Assembly: GCF_030323145.1 (NCBI RefSeq)
Contig: NZ_CP100470.1
Span: 2,831,001 to 2,895,000 of the forward strand
Length of the DNA stretch: 64,000 nt
Direction: 5' to 3'
Source of the DNA: Mesorhizobium sp. C432A
GTDB taxonomy: Bacteria > Pseudomonadota > Alphaproteobacteria > Rhizobiales > Rhizobiaceae
The notes under the pieces are model-generated. The model saw nothing but the letters and a program-made list of their open reading frames with translations. It did not search any database and was not told where the DNA came from. Shown piece by piece: positions 8,106 through 16,991 of the stretch; within the stretch, counting starts at the first letter, position 1, and each line of letters starts with the position of its first letter. The position numbers and the translations under genes were made by a program.

Positions 8106-8918
8106 GTGACGAATGATGCGCTGCAGTCGATCTTCGGCAGAAGCAAGGTGGTGATCGGCGTGGTTCATCTCGCCCCCCTGCCGGGGGCGCCGCGCTACCA
8201 TGGCGAGGCGATCGAGGCCATCTATCAACGCGGCCTCGACGACGCCAAAGCCTATTTGCAGGGAGGGTGTGACGGCGTGATCGCCGAAAACCATGGTGAC
8301 GTGCCGTTTTCCAAGCCGGATGATATCGGGCCGGAAACCTCCGCCTACATGTCTGTCGTCTCAGACCGGATCCGCAGAGAACTCGGCCGGCCGATCGGCA
8401 TCAATGTGCTTGCCAATGCCTCCATTCCCGCGCTTTCGATCGCCAGTGCCTCCGGTGCTTCCTTCGTGCGCGTCAATCAATGGGCCAACGCCTATGTCGC
8501 CAACGAGGGCTTTATCGAAGGCGAAGCGGCGCGCGCCATGCGTTTCCGCGCAAGGCTTCGGGCCAACGGTATCCGCATCTTCGCCGACGCGCATGTCAAG
8601 CATGGCGCCCACGCGATCGTCGGCGACCGGCCGATCGAGGAGCAGGTCAAGGACCTCGTGTTCTTCGATGCCGACGCGGTGATCGCCACCGGCCAGCGCA
8701 CTGGCCACGCCGCCGACCTCAGCTACATCAGGATGATCAAGGACGCCGCCGGACTGCCGACGCTTGTCGGCAGCGGGGTGACACCCGACAACGCCAACGA
8801 TATCTTGGACATCGTCGACGGCGTCATTGTCGCCAGCTCGCTGAAACATGATGGAGTGTGGTGGAATCAGGTCGATCCGCAACGGGTGAAGGCCTTCATC
8901 CGCGGCCTCAAGCGGTGA
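8106..8918 (+). CDS. BtpA/SgcQ family protein
   Basis: 270 aa TIM-barrel-type protein starting at GTG 8106; the earlier ATG at 8077 is out of frame and stops at once. Motifs KVVIGVVHLAPLPGAPRY, GGCDGVIAENHGDVPF, GINVLANASIPAL and GSGVTPDNANDIL are those of the BtpA/SgcQ family. SgcQ sits in an enteric sugar-utilisation operon, and BtpA was first linked to photosystem I assembly in cyanobacteria. In this context a catabolic, aldolase- or lyase-like role on a phosphorylated intermediate is plausible but unproven. The stop overlaps the next start by four bases. Confidence 0.82.
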   Translation: MTNDALQSIFGRSKVVIGVVHLAPLPGAPRYHGEAIEAIYQRGLDDAKAYLQGGCDGVIAENHGDVPFSKPDDIGPETSAYMSVVSDRIRRELGRPIGINVLANASIPALSIASASGASFVRVNQWANAYVANEGFIEGEAARAMRFRARLRANGIRIFADAHVKHGAHAIVGDRPIEEQVKDLVFFDADAVIATGQRTGHAADLSYIRMIKDAAGLPTLVGSGVTPDNANDILDIVDGVIVASSLKHDGVWWNQVDPQRVKAFIRGLKR

Positions 8919-10153
8919 CTTTAGTGCCGGAGATCGACGGCGAGCGGCTGCTGGGCCGGCTCGATGCCTTCGCCCGGATCGGCGCGACGCCAGCCGGTGG
9001 CGTAAACCGACAGGCGTTCAGCATTGAGGATCGCGGCGCCCGGCGCCTGTTGGCGGAATTGGCGCTCGCGCGCGGCTTCGCGGTTTTCCAGGACGCCATG
9101 GCAAACCTTTTCGTCCGCCGCGATGGCACGGATGCCACCCTGCCGCCGCTGCTGATCGGCAGCCACCTCGACAGCCAGCCGACCGGCGGGCGCTTCGATG
9201 GAGCGCTCGGTACGCTTTCCGCCTTCGAGGCGCTCGAAGCGCTGGAGGACGCGAGGGCCGAGACTCGGATGCCGATCGAGGTCGTCGCCTGGGCCAATGA
9301 AGAGGGCAGCCGGTTTACGCCGGGTGTCATGGGCTCCATGGCCTTCACCGGAGCCGACATTTCCGCATGGCGGTCCATAGTCGGCAGCGACGGTGCGTCC
9401 CTCGCAGAGGAGCTCGGGGCAACGATCTCCGCCTTGCCAGAGGCAACCCTTCGCCCCCTCGGCATGCCGATATCCGGCTACATCGAGCTGCATATCGAAC
9501 AGGGACCGTCGCTGGAAAAGGAGCGGTTGCCGATCGGTATCGTCACAGCCGTGCAAGGTACGCGCTGGCTGGAGGTCTGCATTGAGGGCGCCGCCGGTCA
9601 CGCCGGTACAACCGGCCTTGCCTACCGTAGGGATCCGATGGTCGCGGCCGTTGCCGCGATTCACAGGCTCCAGACGACCATCATGCCGTTCGACAGCAGC
9701 GCAAGGCTGACGGTGGGCCGGGTCACCGCCCAGCCGGGATCGATCAACGCCATACCGCAGTCTGTGGTCTTCGCCGTCGATATCAGGCATCCGCGGGTAG
9801 AGCGGCTCGATGCCATCGAAGCAGAACTGCGCCAGGTATGCGCGGCGGAGGCAGAAGCTCAGCATTGCACGGTAACGATCAGGCGGTCGTTCGACATGCC
9901 GGGGGCGGCATTCTCTCCCGATATGGTCAAAACCGTCGAGGAGGCCGCCAATTCCCTACAGCTGCCGCACAAACAGATGATCTCGGGTGCATTCCATGAC
10001 GCGCTGTTCCTCGCCCGGGTGGCGCCTGCCGTGATGATCTTTGTGCCGTGCCGTGACGGGCTGAGCCACAACGAGGCGGAATATGTGGAGCCTGCCCACG
10101 CGGTTACCGGCGCGCGGGTTCTGCTTCAAGCGGCCACCGTCGCCGCCTCTTAG
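8915..10153 (+). CDS. M20-family Zn-dependent amidohydrolase (allantoate / N-carbamoyl amino acid hydrolase type)
   Basis: 412 aa from GTG 8915, overlapping the BtpA-like gene by four bases. The metal ligands of the hydantoinase/carbamoylase branch are all visible: GSHLDSQPTGGRFDGALG (His and Asp, about residue 80), NEEGSRF, YIELHIEQGP and a C-terminal SHNEAEY histidine. The dimerisation domain has GAAGHAGTTGLAYRRDP. Members cleave ureido or amide groups, for example from allantoate, ureidoglycine or N-carbamoyl amino acids. As last gene of the operon, its presence suggests that the imported compound carries a carbamoyl or amide group. A hairpin overlaps its stop codon. Confidence 0.88.
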   Translation: MTLVPEIDGERLLGRLDAFARIGATPAGGVNRQAFSIEDRGARRLLAELALARGFAVFQDAMANLFVRRDGTDATLPPLLIGSHLDSQPTGGRFDGALGTLSAFEALEALEDARAETRMPIEVVAWANEEGSRFTPGVMGSMAFTGADISAWRSIVGSDGASLAEELGATISALPEATLRPLGMPISGYIELHIEQGPSLEKERLPIGIVTAVQGTRWLEVCIEGAAGHAGTTGLAYRRDPMVAAVAAIHRLQTTIMPFDSSARLTVGRVTAQPGSINAIPQSVVFAVDIRHPRVERLDAIEAELRQVCAAEAEAQHCTVTIRRSFDMPGAAFSPDMVKTVEEAANSLQLPHKQMISGAFHDALFLARVAPAVMIFVPCRDGLSHNEAEYVEPAHAVTGARVLLQAATVAAS

Positions 10154-10167
10154 GCAGCGACGGTGGC
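10133..10167 (+). terminator. Strong hairpin at the end of the catabolic operon
   Basis: GCCACCGTCGC (10133-10143) pairs perfectly over 11 bases with GCGACGGTGGC (10157-10167), with an inner CCT/AGG extension. The stem spans the stop codon of the amidohydrolase gene (10151-10153). No U tract follows, so it may act as a processing stop or rho-assisted terminator. Confidence 0.6.
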
Positions 10168-10949
10168 ACAGGCGTGCTGGCGTGAAGAGGCAACCCGTGG
10201 GACTTCCTGGTGCCCGTCCGTCATTTCGTGACGTCGGCGGGCTGCAACGGGTGATCAAGGCCGCCGAGCTGCGGCGGATTGATCGCGGACGTACGATCGG
10301 CCCACATTCAACACCTGACCCAGCAGAAAAGCCCACCAGATCCCTGGGCCGTCATTGACGCCGTGGGTGCTAGGCGGTGACGATCTCGTCGACTTACCGA
10401 GATGGACGATCTGCTGGGCTATCGCCTCGGCCACCGGCAGGAAATCCCCACGCCCGCCATAGAGCTTGCCCGTGTCGATCGCGAGCAACTGGCGCCGTCC
10501 AGCCGTCCAGCGCTGCTGGACGTTGTCGCACTCGAGGCGTCCACAGGGATGCGTGTGTCCCAACTGTCGCTGCGGTTAATCCTAAAGCCAATGTCGCGCA
10601 CCATGGAAAGAGACAATCCCGATTGGGCACCCAGAAACTGGTGACGTCGCCGGCAAGGGAAGCCGCTTCGTAGTATTGCGCGACGGCGACGCCAGGCATC
10701 ATGGCAACGAACCTTATTGCCCAAAGGCATCGGCGCTTTCAAAAATGTCGATAGATGACTGCGAGCCGTTTTGATCCTTCCCGGCCATCGCCAGATGGAC
10801 GTTGCTACCGCACATTAGCAGAACCGGATTTTTCTCGCCAAAGGCGAAAAATCGAAACGTCGTTCCTTATCTCTATAGATTTTGTCGAATATCGTCTGCC
10901 CCGGTTTGGAAATGACCGATGCGCATGCAGGGTCTGGGAGATTGACGAG
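10168..10949. other. Gene-free stretch between two operons, with one hairpin
   Basis: About 780 bases without a convincing gene. Open frames on both strands (up to about 100 codons) lack ribosome binding sites and recognisable motifs and look like decayed sequence. A GATTTTT...AAAAATC hairpin (10828-10853, inner stem TCGCC/GGCGA) lies about 100 bases before the organosulfur operon. The operon promoter must lie near 10860-10935, but no clear sigma-70 or sigma-54 site was identified. Confidence 0.45.
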
Positions 10950-11519
10950 TTGGCAAGGCTATCGGTTCTCGGAATATCCGGCGGCGTAAGCACGCCATCG
11001 CGCACAACCGCGGTGGTGAACGCGCTGGTCAAGGACGTCGCGCTGCGCGTCCCGGCAGACACGGGCCTGATCGAAATCACCGAGGCGGCGCCTTCGCTTT
11101 TCGTCGGACTGTCCCGTGGCGCCCTCGGCGCGTCCGGCGAAGCGATCATCCAGCGTGTCGAGAAGGCCGATCTGCTCGTGGTCGGAACGCCTGTCTATCG
11201 GGCTTCCTACACCGGCGCCCTCAAGCACCTGTTCGACCTCGTCGACTATCGCGCGCTCGCCGGCAAGACCGTGCTTCTCGCGGCGACAGGCGGAGGTCCT
11301 TACCATGGCCTGGTTCTCGAACATCAGCTGCGGCCATTATTCGGCTTTTTCGGCGCCGTCACCGTACCGACCGGCGTCTATGGGGCGCCCGACGATTTCA
11401 TCGGCGCCGAAATCGTCGGCGAGGCGATACGCGAACGCATTTCACGGGCCGCATCCGAAGCGGTTTCACTGCTCAATTCCAACCATGCAAATGCCGCCGC
11501 CGCAGCGCGCGTCGGCTGA
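10950..11519 (+). CDS. NADPH-dependent FMN reductase (MsuE/SsuE-like)
   Basis: 189 aa from TTG 10950, preceded by GGGAG at good distance. The sequence begins LARLSVLGISGGVSTPSRTT, the flavodoxin-fold FMN-binding loop of this family, with later VVGTPVYRASYTGALKHLFD and ATGGGPYHGLVLEHQLRPLF. A longer open frame reaches back to 10755, but the extra 65 residues have no family counterpart. It should reduce FMN with NAD(P)H and hand FMNH2 to the monooxygenases SfnG (11544) and SsuD (19061). It opens the organosulfur operon. Confidence 0.88.
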   Translation: MARLSVLGISGGVSTPSRTTAVVNALVKDVALRVPADTGLIEITEAAPSLFVGLSRGALGASGEAIIQRVEKADLLVVGTPVYRASYTGALKHLFDLVDYRALAGKTVLLAATGGGPYHGLVLEHQLRPLFGFFGAVTVPTGVYGAPDDFIGAEIVGEAIRERISRAASEAVSLLNSNHANAAAAARVG

Positions 11520-11543
11520 GCCAACCAAAAAGGGAACAACGAC

Positions 11544-12644
11544 ATGACGTCTCATTCCGACGGCCTGAAATTCGCCTACTGGGTTCCGAACGTCTCCGGC
11601 GGCCTGGTCATCTCCAACATCGAGCAGCGGACCGGTTGGGACATCGACTACAACCGCAAGCTCGCCCAGATCGCAGAGGCCAACGGCTTCGACTACGCAC
11701 TGAGCCAGATCCGCTTCACCGCCGGCTACGGCGCCGACAACCAGCACGAATCCGTGTCGTTCAGCCACGCACTGCTGGCCGCCACCACAACGCTGAAAGT
11801 GATTGCCGCCGTCTTGCCCGGTCCATGGAACCCGGCGCTGGCGGCCAAGCAGATCGCCACCATCAACCACCTGACCAATGGCCGCGTGGCCGTCAATGTC
11901 GTCAGCGGCTGGTTCCGTGGCGAGTTCGCCGCCATCGGCGAGATGTGGCTCGACCATGACGAGCGCTACCGCCGCTCGGAGGAGTTCATCCGCGCGTTGC
12001 GCGGCATCTGGACCGAGGACAATTTTACGCTGAAGGGCGACTTCTATCGCTTCACCAACTACTCGATGAAGCCGAAGCCGATCGATCCGCAGCCCGAGAT
12101 CTTCCAGGGCGGCTCGTCGCGCGCCGCGCGTGACATGGCTTCGCGGGTGTCCGACTGGTATTTCACCAACGGCAACACGCCCGAAGAGATCAGGAAGCAG
12201 GTCGACGATATCCAGGCCAAGGCGAAGGCGAATGGCCACAAGGTGAAGATCGGCGTCAACGCCTTTGCCATTGCTCGCGAAACCGAGGCGGAAGCACGCG
12301 CCGTGCTGGACGAGATCGTCGCCAAGGCCAATCCCGAAGCGGTGCAGGGCTTTGCCGACCAGGTCAAGAATGCCGGCAAGGCCTCGCCGGAAGGCGAGGG
12401 CAACTGGGCGAAGTCGTCCCTTGAGGATCTGGTGCAATACAATGACGGCTTCCGCAGCAATCTGATTGGCACGCCGGAACAGATCGCCGAACGCATCCTC
12501 AAGCTGAAGGATGCCGGCGCCGATCTGATCCTGCTCGGCTTCCTGCATTTCCAGGAAGAGGTCGAGTTCTTCGGCAAGCGCATCATCCCGCTGGTGCGCG
12601 AACTGGAAGCGGCGCGTGACAGGGAGCTTGTCGCCGCCGAATAG
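11544..12644 (+). CDS. sfnG: FMNH2-dependent dimethylsulfone monooxygenase
   Basis: 366 aa luciferase-like (LLM) flavin monooxygenase. Very characteristic blocks match SfnG as I know it: KFAYWVPNVSGGLV, IEQRTGWDIDYNRKLAQIAE, ALSQIRFTAGYGADNQHES, VIAAVLPGPWNPALAAKQIA and IFQGGSSRAARDMASRVSDW. SfnG converts dimethylsulfone to methanesulfinate using FMNH2 and O2. It is flanked by the FMN reductase and the Liv-type transporter and is followed by a GC-rich hairpin. The product could feed SsuD/MsuD-like desulfonation and supply sulfite for assimilation. Confidence 0.92.
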   Translation: MTSHSDGLKFAYWVPNVSGGLVISNIEQRTGWDIDYNRKLAQIAEANGFDYALSQIRFTAGYGADNQHESVSFSHALLAATTTLKVIAAVLPGPWNPALAAKQIATINHLTNGRVAVNVVSGWFRGEFAAIGEMWLDHDERYRRSEEFIRALRGIWTEDNFTLKGDFYRFTNYSMKPKPIDPQPEIFQGGSSRAARDMASRVSDWYFTNGNTPEEIRKQVDDIQAKAKANGHKVKIGVNAFAIARETEAEARAVLDEIVAKANPEAVQGFADQVKNAGKASPEGEGNWAKSSLEDLVQYNDGFRSNLIGTPEQIAERILKLKDAGADLILLGFLHFQEEVEFFGKRIIPLVRELEAARDRELVAAE

Positions 12645-12650
12645 GCCAGG

Positions 12651-12670
12651 GCGCGGCCTGCGGGCCGCGC
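12651..12670 (+). other. GC-rich intercistronic hairpin
   Basis: GCGCGGCC (12651-12658) pairs perfectly with GGCCGCGC (12663-12670) around a four-base loop, in the 51-base gap between sfnG and the LivG-like gene. There is no U tract. It is likely an mRNA processing or stabilising element that sets sfnG expression apart from the transporter genes. Confidence 0.55.
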
Positions 12671-12695
12671 ACTCCTCCAAAATCAGGAACGTGTC

Positions 12696-13598
12696 ATGAT
12701 TGGTGCTTCGCTGGGAGCCGCCGCATACGAGCGTGCGCCCGAAATCCCCGGCATTCTTGCTGGCGCTGGTCCACTCACGGACACGCGCCCGGCGCGCCTG
12801 TCGGCAAAGGTCGATGCGATCCTGACCCTGAGCGGGATTGGCATTTCGTTCGGCGGCGTCACGGCGCTGAGCGATGTCGATCTCGAGGTCAAGAGCGGCG
12901 AAATCCGCGCCGTGATCGGCCCCAACGGCGCAGGCAAATCCTCGCTGATCAACATCATCAGCGGCCTCTATCACGCCGACCACGGCAAGATCGCGATCGC
13001 CGGCCAGTCATTCTCCCGTGTGCCCGCGAACCGTCTGGCACGTCTGGGCGTCGCGCGCACCTTCCAGAACCTGGCGCTCTTTCCCGGGCTTTCGGTGCGC
13101 GACAACATCGCGTCGGGCCGCGTCCACACCAGGCGCGCCAGTTTTGTCGAACATATTGCCGGCCTGCCACGCGCCAGGCGCGAAGACGCTGCGATTGCCG
13201 AAAAGGTCGACCAGACAATCGCCTTCCTGCATCTGGAAACGGTCGCCGATCAGCTGGTCGCGACGCTGCCCTACGGCTTGCAGAAGCGGGTCGAACTGGC
13301 GCGAGCGCTGGTTGCCGAGCCGAAGATCCTGCTGCTCGACGAACCGATGGCGGGCATGACGGCGACCGAGAAAGCCGAGATGGCCGGGTTCGTGCGCGCC
13401 GCGCGCGACCGGCATGGCGTCACCATCATCCTGATCGAGCACGACATCGGGGTCGTCATGGGCCTATCCGACCGCGTCGCCGTGCTCGATTACGGCCGCA
13501 AGATCGCCGACGGCACGCCGGCCGAAGTGCGCGCCGATCCGGACGTGATCCGGGCCTATCTCGGCACCGCCGAGGGCGAGGATGGCGAGGGCATCTGA
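12696..13598 (+). CDS. Branched-chain (HAAT)-type ABC transporter ATP-binding protein, LivG-like
   Basis: 300 aa. After an unusual N-terminal extension of about 42 residues, the ABC domain shows GPNGAGKSSLINIISGL (Walker A), ARTFQNLALFPGLSV (Q-loop), LPYGLQKRVELARAL (variant signature), ILLLDEPMAGM (Walker B) and IEHDIGVVMGLSDRV. The variant signature is normal for LivG. The start is supported by AGGAAC upstream. Its stop and the permease start share a base (TGATG). With the LivF-like protein at 16992 it should power the importer encoded at 13598-16926. Confidence 0.9.
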   Translation: MIGASLGAAAYERAPEIPGILAGAGPLTDTRPARLSAKVDAILTLSGIGISFGGVTALSDVDLEVKSGEIRAVIGPNGAGKSSLINIISGLYHADHGKIAIAGQSFSRVPANRLARLGVARTFQNLALFPGLSVRDNIASGRVHTRRASFVEHIAGLPRARREDAAIAEKVDQTIAFLHLETVADQLVATLPYGLQKRVELARALVAEPKILLLDEPMAGMTATEKAEMAGFVRAARDRHGVTIILIEHDIGVVMGLSDRVAVLDYGRKIADGTPAEVRADPDVIRAYLGTAEGEDGEGI

Positions 13599-14494
13599 TG
13601 AGCTACTATGATTTTCTCTTCGTTGTCGAAGTGCTGGTCGGCGGCCTGTTGTCGGGAGTCATGTATTCGCTCGTCGCCATCGGCTTCGTGCTGATCTACA
13701 AGACGTCGGGTGTGCTGAACTTCGCGCAAGGGTCGATGGTGCTGTTTGCGGCACTCACCTTTGTCAGCCTGGTCGAACGCGGCATCCCGTTTGCGCTTGC
13801 GCTGCTCATCACCTTCGCAGTCATGGTCGCGCTGGGTTTCACCATCGAGCGAACCGTGCTCAGGCCGCTGGTGAACCGCTCGCCGATGACACTGTTCATG
13901 GCCACGCTTGGCCTGTCCTACATCATTGAGGGCGCTGCCCAACTGATCTGGGGCACGCAGGTGCACGGGCTTGATCTCGGCATCGACGACACGCCCTTCG
14001 AGGTCGGCGGCATCCTGATCTCGTCGTTCGACCTTCTGGCAGCTGGCATCGCCGCAGCGATGGTGGCGGGCTTGAGCGCCTTCTTCTATTGGACCCGGAT
14101 CGGGCTGGCGTTTCGCGCCGTCGCCGACGACCAGTTCGCGGCCCTTGCCGTCGGACTGCGGCTGCCGCGGATCTGGGGAACGGTGTGGACGGCTGCAGGC
14201 TTCGTGGCGCTGGTCGCGGGACTGCTGTGGGGCGCACGCCTCGGCGTCCAGTTCTCGCTATCGCTGATCGTGTTGAAGGCGCTGCCGGTGCTGGTGCTTG
14301 GCGGCTTCGATTCCATCCTTGGCGCCATCGTCGGCGGCCTCATCATCGGCGCCAGCGAAAAGCTCGCCGAGGTCTATCTCGGACCCTTCGTCGGCGGCGG
14401 CATCGAAGGCTGGTTCGCCTATGCGCTGGCGCTGGTTGTCCTACTGGTGCGCCCCTCCGGCCTGTTTGGCCAGAAAACCGTCGAAAGGGTCTGA
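13598..14494 (+). CDS. HAAT-type ABC transporter permease, LivH-like
   Basis: 298 aa membrane protein with about eight helices. The N-terminal GGLLSGVMYSLVAIGFVLIYKT and GVLNFAQGSMVLFAA blocks are hallmarks of LivH permeases, as is the C-terminal VLVLGGFDSILGAIVGGLII. It forms one half of the membrane channel with the LivM-like protein. It is tightly packed in the operon, starting one base into the ATPase stop. Confidence 0.92.
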   Translation: MSYYDFLFVVEVLVGGLLSGVMYSLVAIGFVLIYKTSGVLNFAQGSMVLFAALTFVSLVERGIPFALALLITFAVMVALGFTIERTVLRPLVNRSPMTLFMATLGLSYIIEGAAQLIWGTQVHGLDLGIDDTPFEVGGILISSFDLLAAGIAAAMVAGLSAFFYWTRIGLAFRAVADDQFAALAVGLRLPRIWGTVWTAAGFVALVAGLLWGARLGVQFSLSLIVLKALPVLVLGGFDSILGAIVGGLIIGASEKLAEVYLGPFVGGGIEGWFAYALALVVLLVRPSGLFGQKTVERV

Positions 14495-14497
14495 CCG

Positions 14498-15547
14498 ATG
14501 GCCGTGCAAGCGCTCGATGCCGCAAGGGCTCCAATCGACTGGCTGAGCTTCGCCCGGAAATTAGCTTTGCCGGCCGTGGCGATCGTCGTCGTCTACGGCC
14601 TGGTCCCGGCCTTTGCGTCGAGCTATCTGGTCGAGGCGATCCTGCTGCCGTTCCTTGCGCTCAGCCTGGCGGCAGTCGGCCTCAACCTCTTGACCGGCTA
14701 TTGCGGCCAGCTTTCGCTTGGCTCTTCCGCCTTCATGGCGGTAGGCGAGTTCGCTGCCTACAATTTCAACCTGCGGGTCGAAGGACTGCCGCTGGCGGCG
14801 ACCATGATCCTGGCCGGAATTTCGGCCGCCGGCATCGGCGTCATCTTCGGATTGCCGAGCCTGCGCCTGCGCGGCTTCTATCTCGCTGTCTCGACGCTTG
14901 CCGCCCAGTTTTTCGTGCAGTGGGCGCTGACCAAGTTCGGCTGGTTCTCCAACGACAATCCGTCCGGGGTGATTTCTGCACCGCACCTTGCCGTAGCCGG
15001 GTTTTCGCTCGACGGCGCCACCGGACGCTATTTGCTTTCCGTCACCACCGTCATCATGCTGACGGCGCTGGTTTGGCGGCTGGTCAACAGCGCGACCGGC
15101 CGCAACTTCATTGCCGTGCGCGACAATGAAACCGCCGCGCGCGTCATTGGCGTGCCGGTGCTGCGGACCAAGCTGCTGGCCTTCGCCATTTCATCCTTCA
15201 TCATCGGCGTCGCCGGCGTGCTGTGGGCCTTCACCTATCTGCGCACGGTCGAGCCGGCCGGCTTCAATCTAGACCGCTCGTTTCAGATCCTGTTCATCAT
15301 CATCATCGGCGGGCTGGCTTCGATACGCGGTGCGTTTCTGGGCGCCGCATTCATCGTCGTCTTCCCGCTCGTTCTGTCTCGGCTCGGCGCCTTCGTGTTC
15401 GGCGGCCTGTTCGATTCTGGTGTGCTCGACATGAGCCAGCGCATCGTGCTTGGCGCGCTCATCATCATTTTCCTCATCGCGGAACCGAACGGGCTGTCGG
15501 CCCTCTTCGACCGCCTGAAACGACGGATCGGCTCAAGGTCCAGCTGA
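14498..15547 (+). CDS. HAAT-type ABC transporter permease, LivM-like
   Basis: 349 aa with about ten membrane segments. The characteristic LivM blocks are present: LAAVGLNLLTGYCGQLSLG, RLRGFYLAVSTLAAQFF, TGRNFIAVRDNETAARVIGV and ILFIIIIGGLASIRGAFLGA. It begins three bases after the LivH-like gene and is followed 47 bases later by the binding-protein gene. It is the second half of the channel. Confidence 0.92.
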   Translation: MAVQALDAARAPIDWLSFARKLALPAVAIVVVYGLVPAFASSYLVEAILLPFLALSLAAVGLNLLTGYCGQLSLGSSAFMAVGEFAAYNFNLRVEGLPLAATMILAGISAAGIGVIFGLPSLRLRGFYLAVSTLAAQFFVQWALTKFGWFSNDNPSGVISAPHLAVAGFSLDGATGRYLLSVTTVIMLTALVWRLVNSATGRNFIAVRDNETAARVIGVPVLRTKLLAFAISSFIIGVAGVLWAFTYLRTVEPAGFNLDRSFQILFIIIIGGLASIRGAFLGAAFIVVFPLVLSRLGAFVFGGLFDSGVLDMSQRIVLGALIIIFLIAEPNGLSALFDRLKRRIGSRSS

Positions 15548-15594
15548 GCGCCGCTCGACATTCTCTCACGGACCCACCTCAGGAGACGCAACTC

Positions 15595-16926
15595 ATGACC
15601 TTCTTCAGTCACCTCAAGAAAGCGGCGATCGCCACCGCTTTCGTGCTCGGCGCGACAGCCGTGCATGCCGACGAACAATATTTCCCGCTGCAGAGCTACC
15701 GCGTTGGCCCATATGCCGCCGGCGGCACCGGCTTCTTTGGCGGCTTCATCGACTATCTCAACCTGATCAACATCCGCGACGGCGGCGTCAATGGCGTCAA
15801 GCTGACCTGGAGCGAGGGCGAAACCCAGTACGAAGTCGAGAAGGGCGTCGAGGTCTACGAGCGGTTGAAGAGCAATCCCGGCATCGCGGCTTGGAACCCG
15901 CTCTCGGTCGGCATCGCCTATGCCATGATCGACCGCATCACCGATGACAAGGTGCCGCTGATCACCATCAACCACGGCCGCACCGACACCACCGACGGCC
16001 GGGTATTCCCTTACGTCTTCCCGCTGCTGCTCAACCCCTACAGCGAAACGTCGGGCATCGTGAACTACATCGCCTCCAAGGAAGGCGGCCTCGATAAGCT
16101 CAAGGGCAAGAAGATCGTCGTGCTCTATCACGGCTCGCCCTACGGCAAGGAGACGATCCCTATCTATGAGCTGCTGTCGCAGAAATACGGCTTCGAGCTG
16201 TCGCAGATTGAAGTTCCCCATCCGGGCAACGAGCAGCAGGCGCAGTGGCTAACCATCCGTCGCGAGCACCCCGACTATGTCGTGCTGCGCGGCTGGGGCG
16301 TGATGAACCCGGTTGCGCTCAAGACCGCGCAGAAGACCGGCTTCCCGGCCGATCATATCGTCGGCAATGTTTGGTCCAACTCCGAAGAGGACGTCATCCC
16401 CGCCGGCGACGCCGCCAAGGGCTACACCGCCATCACCACCCAGGCGTCTGGCGCCGACTATCCGGTCGTCAAGGAGATCGTCAAGACGGTCTACGACGCC
16501 GGCAAGGGCAATCTCGAGGACAAGAGCCGCATCGGCTCGGTCTACCACAATCTCGGCATCGTCAACGGCATCCTCAATGTCGAAGCCATCCGCATCGCCC
16601 AGGCCAAGTTCGGCAATCGCACGCTGACCGGCGACGAGGTTCGCTGGGGCTTCGAACATCTCAAGCTCGACCCGGCGCGCGTCGAGGCGCTCGGTGCCAA
16701 GGACCTGTTCCACTCGATCAACGTCTCCTGGGACAATCACGAGGGTGATGGCTACGTGACCTTCCAGCAGTGGGACGGCAAGAAGTGGAACGTCGTGTCT
16801 GACTGGATCGCGCCGGACTGGAAGCTGCTTCGCCCGATCATCGAGAAGTCGTCCGAGACCTACGCCAAGGAAAAGGGCCTCAAGATCCGCACGGCAGAAG
16901 ACGCCGATGCGGTGGTCAGCAACTGA
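15595..16926 (+). CDS. HAAT-type ABC transporter substrate-binding protein
   Basis: 443 aa with a signal peptide (MTFFSHLKKAAIATAFVLGA, cut near AVHADEQ). ATG 15595 follows AGGAGA at good spacing; the long upstream frame is spurious. The mature protein is a type 1 periplasmic binding fold of the Leu/Ile/Val family (GGTGFFGGFIDYLNLIN, KIVVLYHGSPYGKETIPI, VVLRGWGVMNPVALKTA). The surrounding sulfur-oxygenase genes imply that its ligand is an organosulfur compound rather than an amino acid (inference). A very stable hairpin follows the gene. Confidence 0.9.
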   Translation: MTFFSHLKKAAIATAFVLGATAVHADEQYFPLQSYRVGPYAAGGTGFFGGFIDYLNLINIRDGGVNGVKLTWSEGETQYEVEKGVEVYERLKSNPGIAAWNPLSVGIAYAMIDRITDDKVPLITINHGRTDTTDGRVFPYVFPLLLNPYSETSGIVNYIASKEGGLDKLKGKKIVVLYHGSPYGKETIPIYELLSQKYGFELSQIEVPHPGNEQQAQWLTIRREHPDYVVLRGWGVMNPVALKTAQKTGFPADHIVGNVWSNSEEDVIPAGDAAKGYTAITTQASGADYPVVKEIVKTVYDAGKGNLEDKSRIGSVYHNLGIVNGILNVEAIRIAQAKFGNRTLTGDEVRWGFEHLKLDPARVEALGAKDLFHSINVSWDNHEGDGYVTFQQWDGKKWNVVSDWIAPDWKLLRPIIEKSSETYAKEKGLKIRTAEDADAVVSN

Positions 16927-16938
16927 GTTTGACGAACC

Positions 16939-16964
16939 CACGGCCGGCCCACGGGCCGGCCGTG
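16939..16964 (+). other. Very stable hairpin after the binding-protein gene
   Basis: CACGGCCGGCCC (16939-16950) and GGGCCGGCCGTG (16953-16964) are perfectly complementary over 12 bases with almost no loop. The hairpin lies in the gap between the binding-protein gene and the LivF-like gene. It has no U tract. Its position parallels the stem-loop after the binding-protein gene at 3390-3426. Confidence 0.7.
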
Positions 16965-16991
16965 CCATCCATATTCCCAGCGGAGTTATCG

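Noticed and set aside
10828..10853. Hairpin upstream of the sulfur operon as a possible SAM-type riboswitch
   Set aside because: Only a simple stem-loop is visible; no pseudoknot or conserved core of any riboswitch I know was found.
11466..12983. 505-codon minus-strand open frame opposite sfnG and the LivG-like gene
   Set aside because: It is the antisense mirror of two well-supported genes in GC-rich DNA, with no ribosome binding site or family motif.
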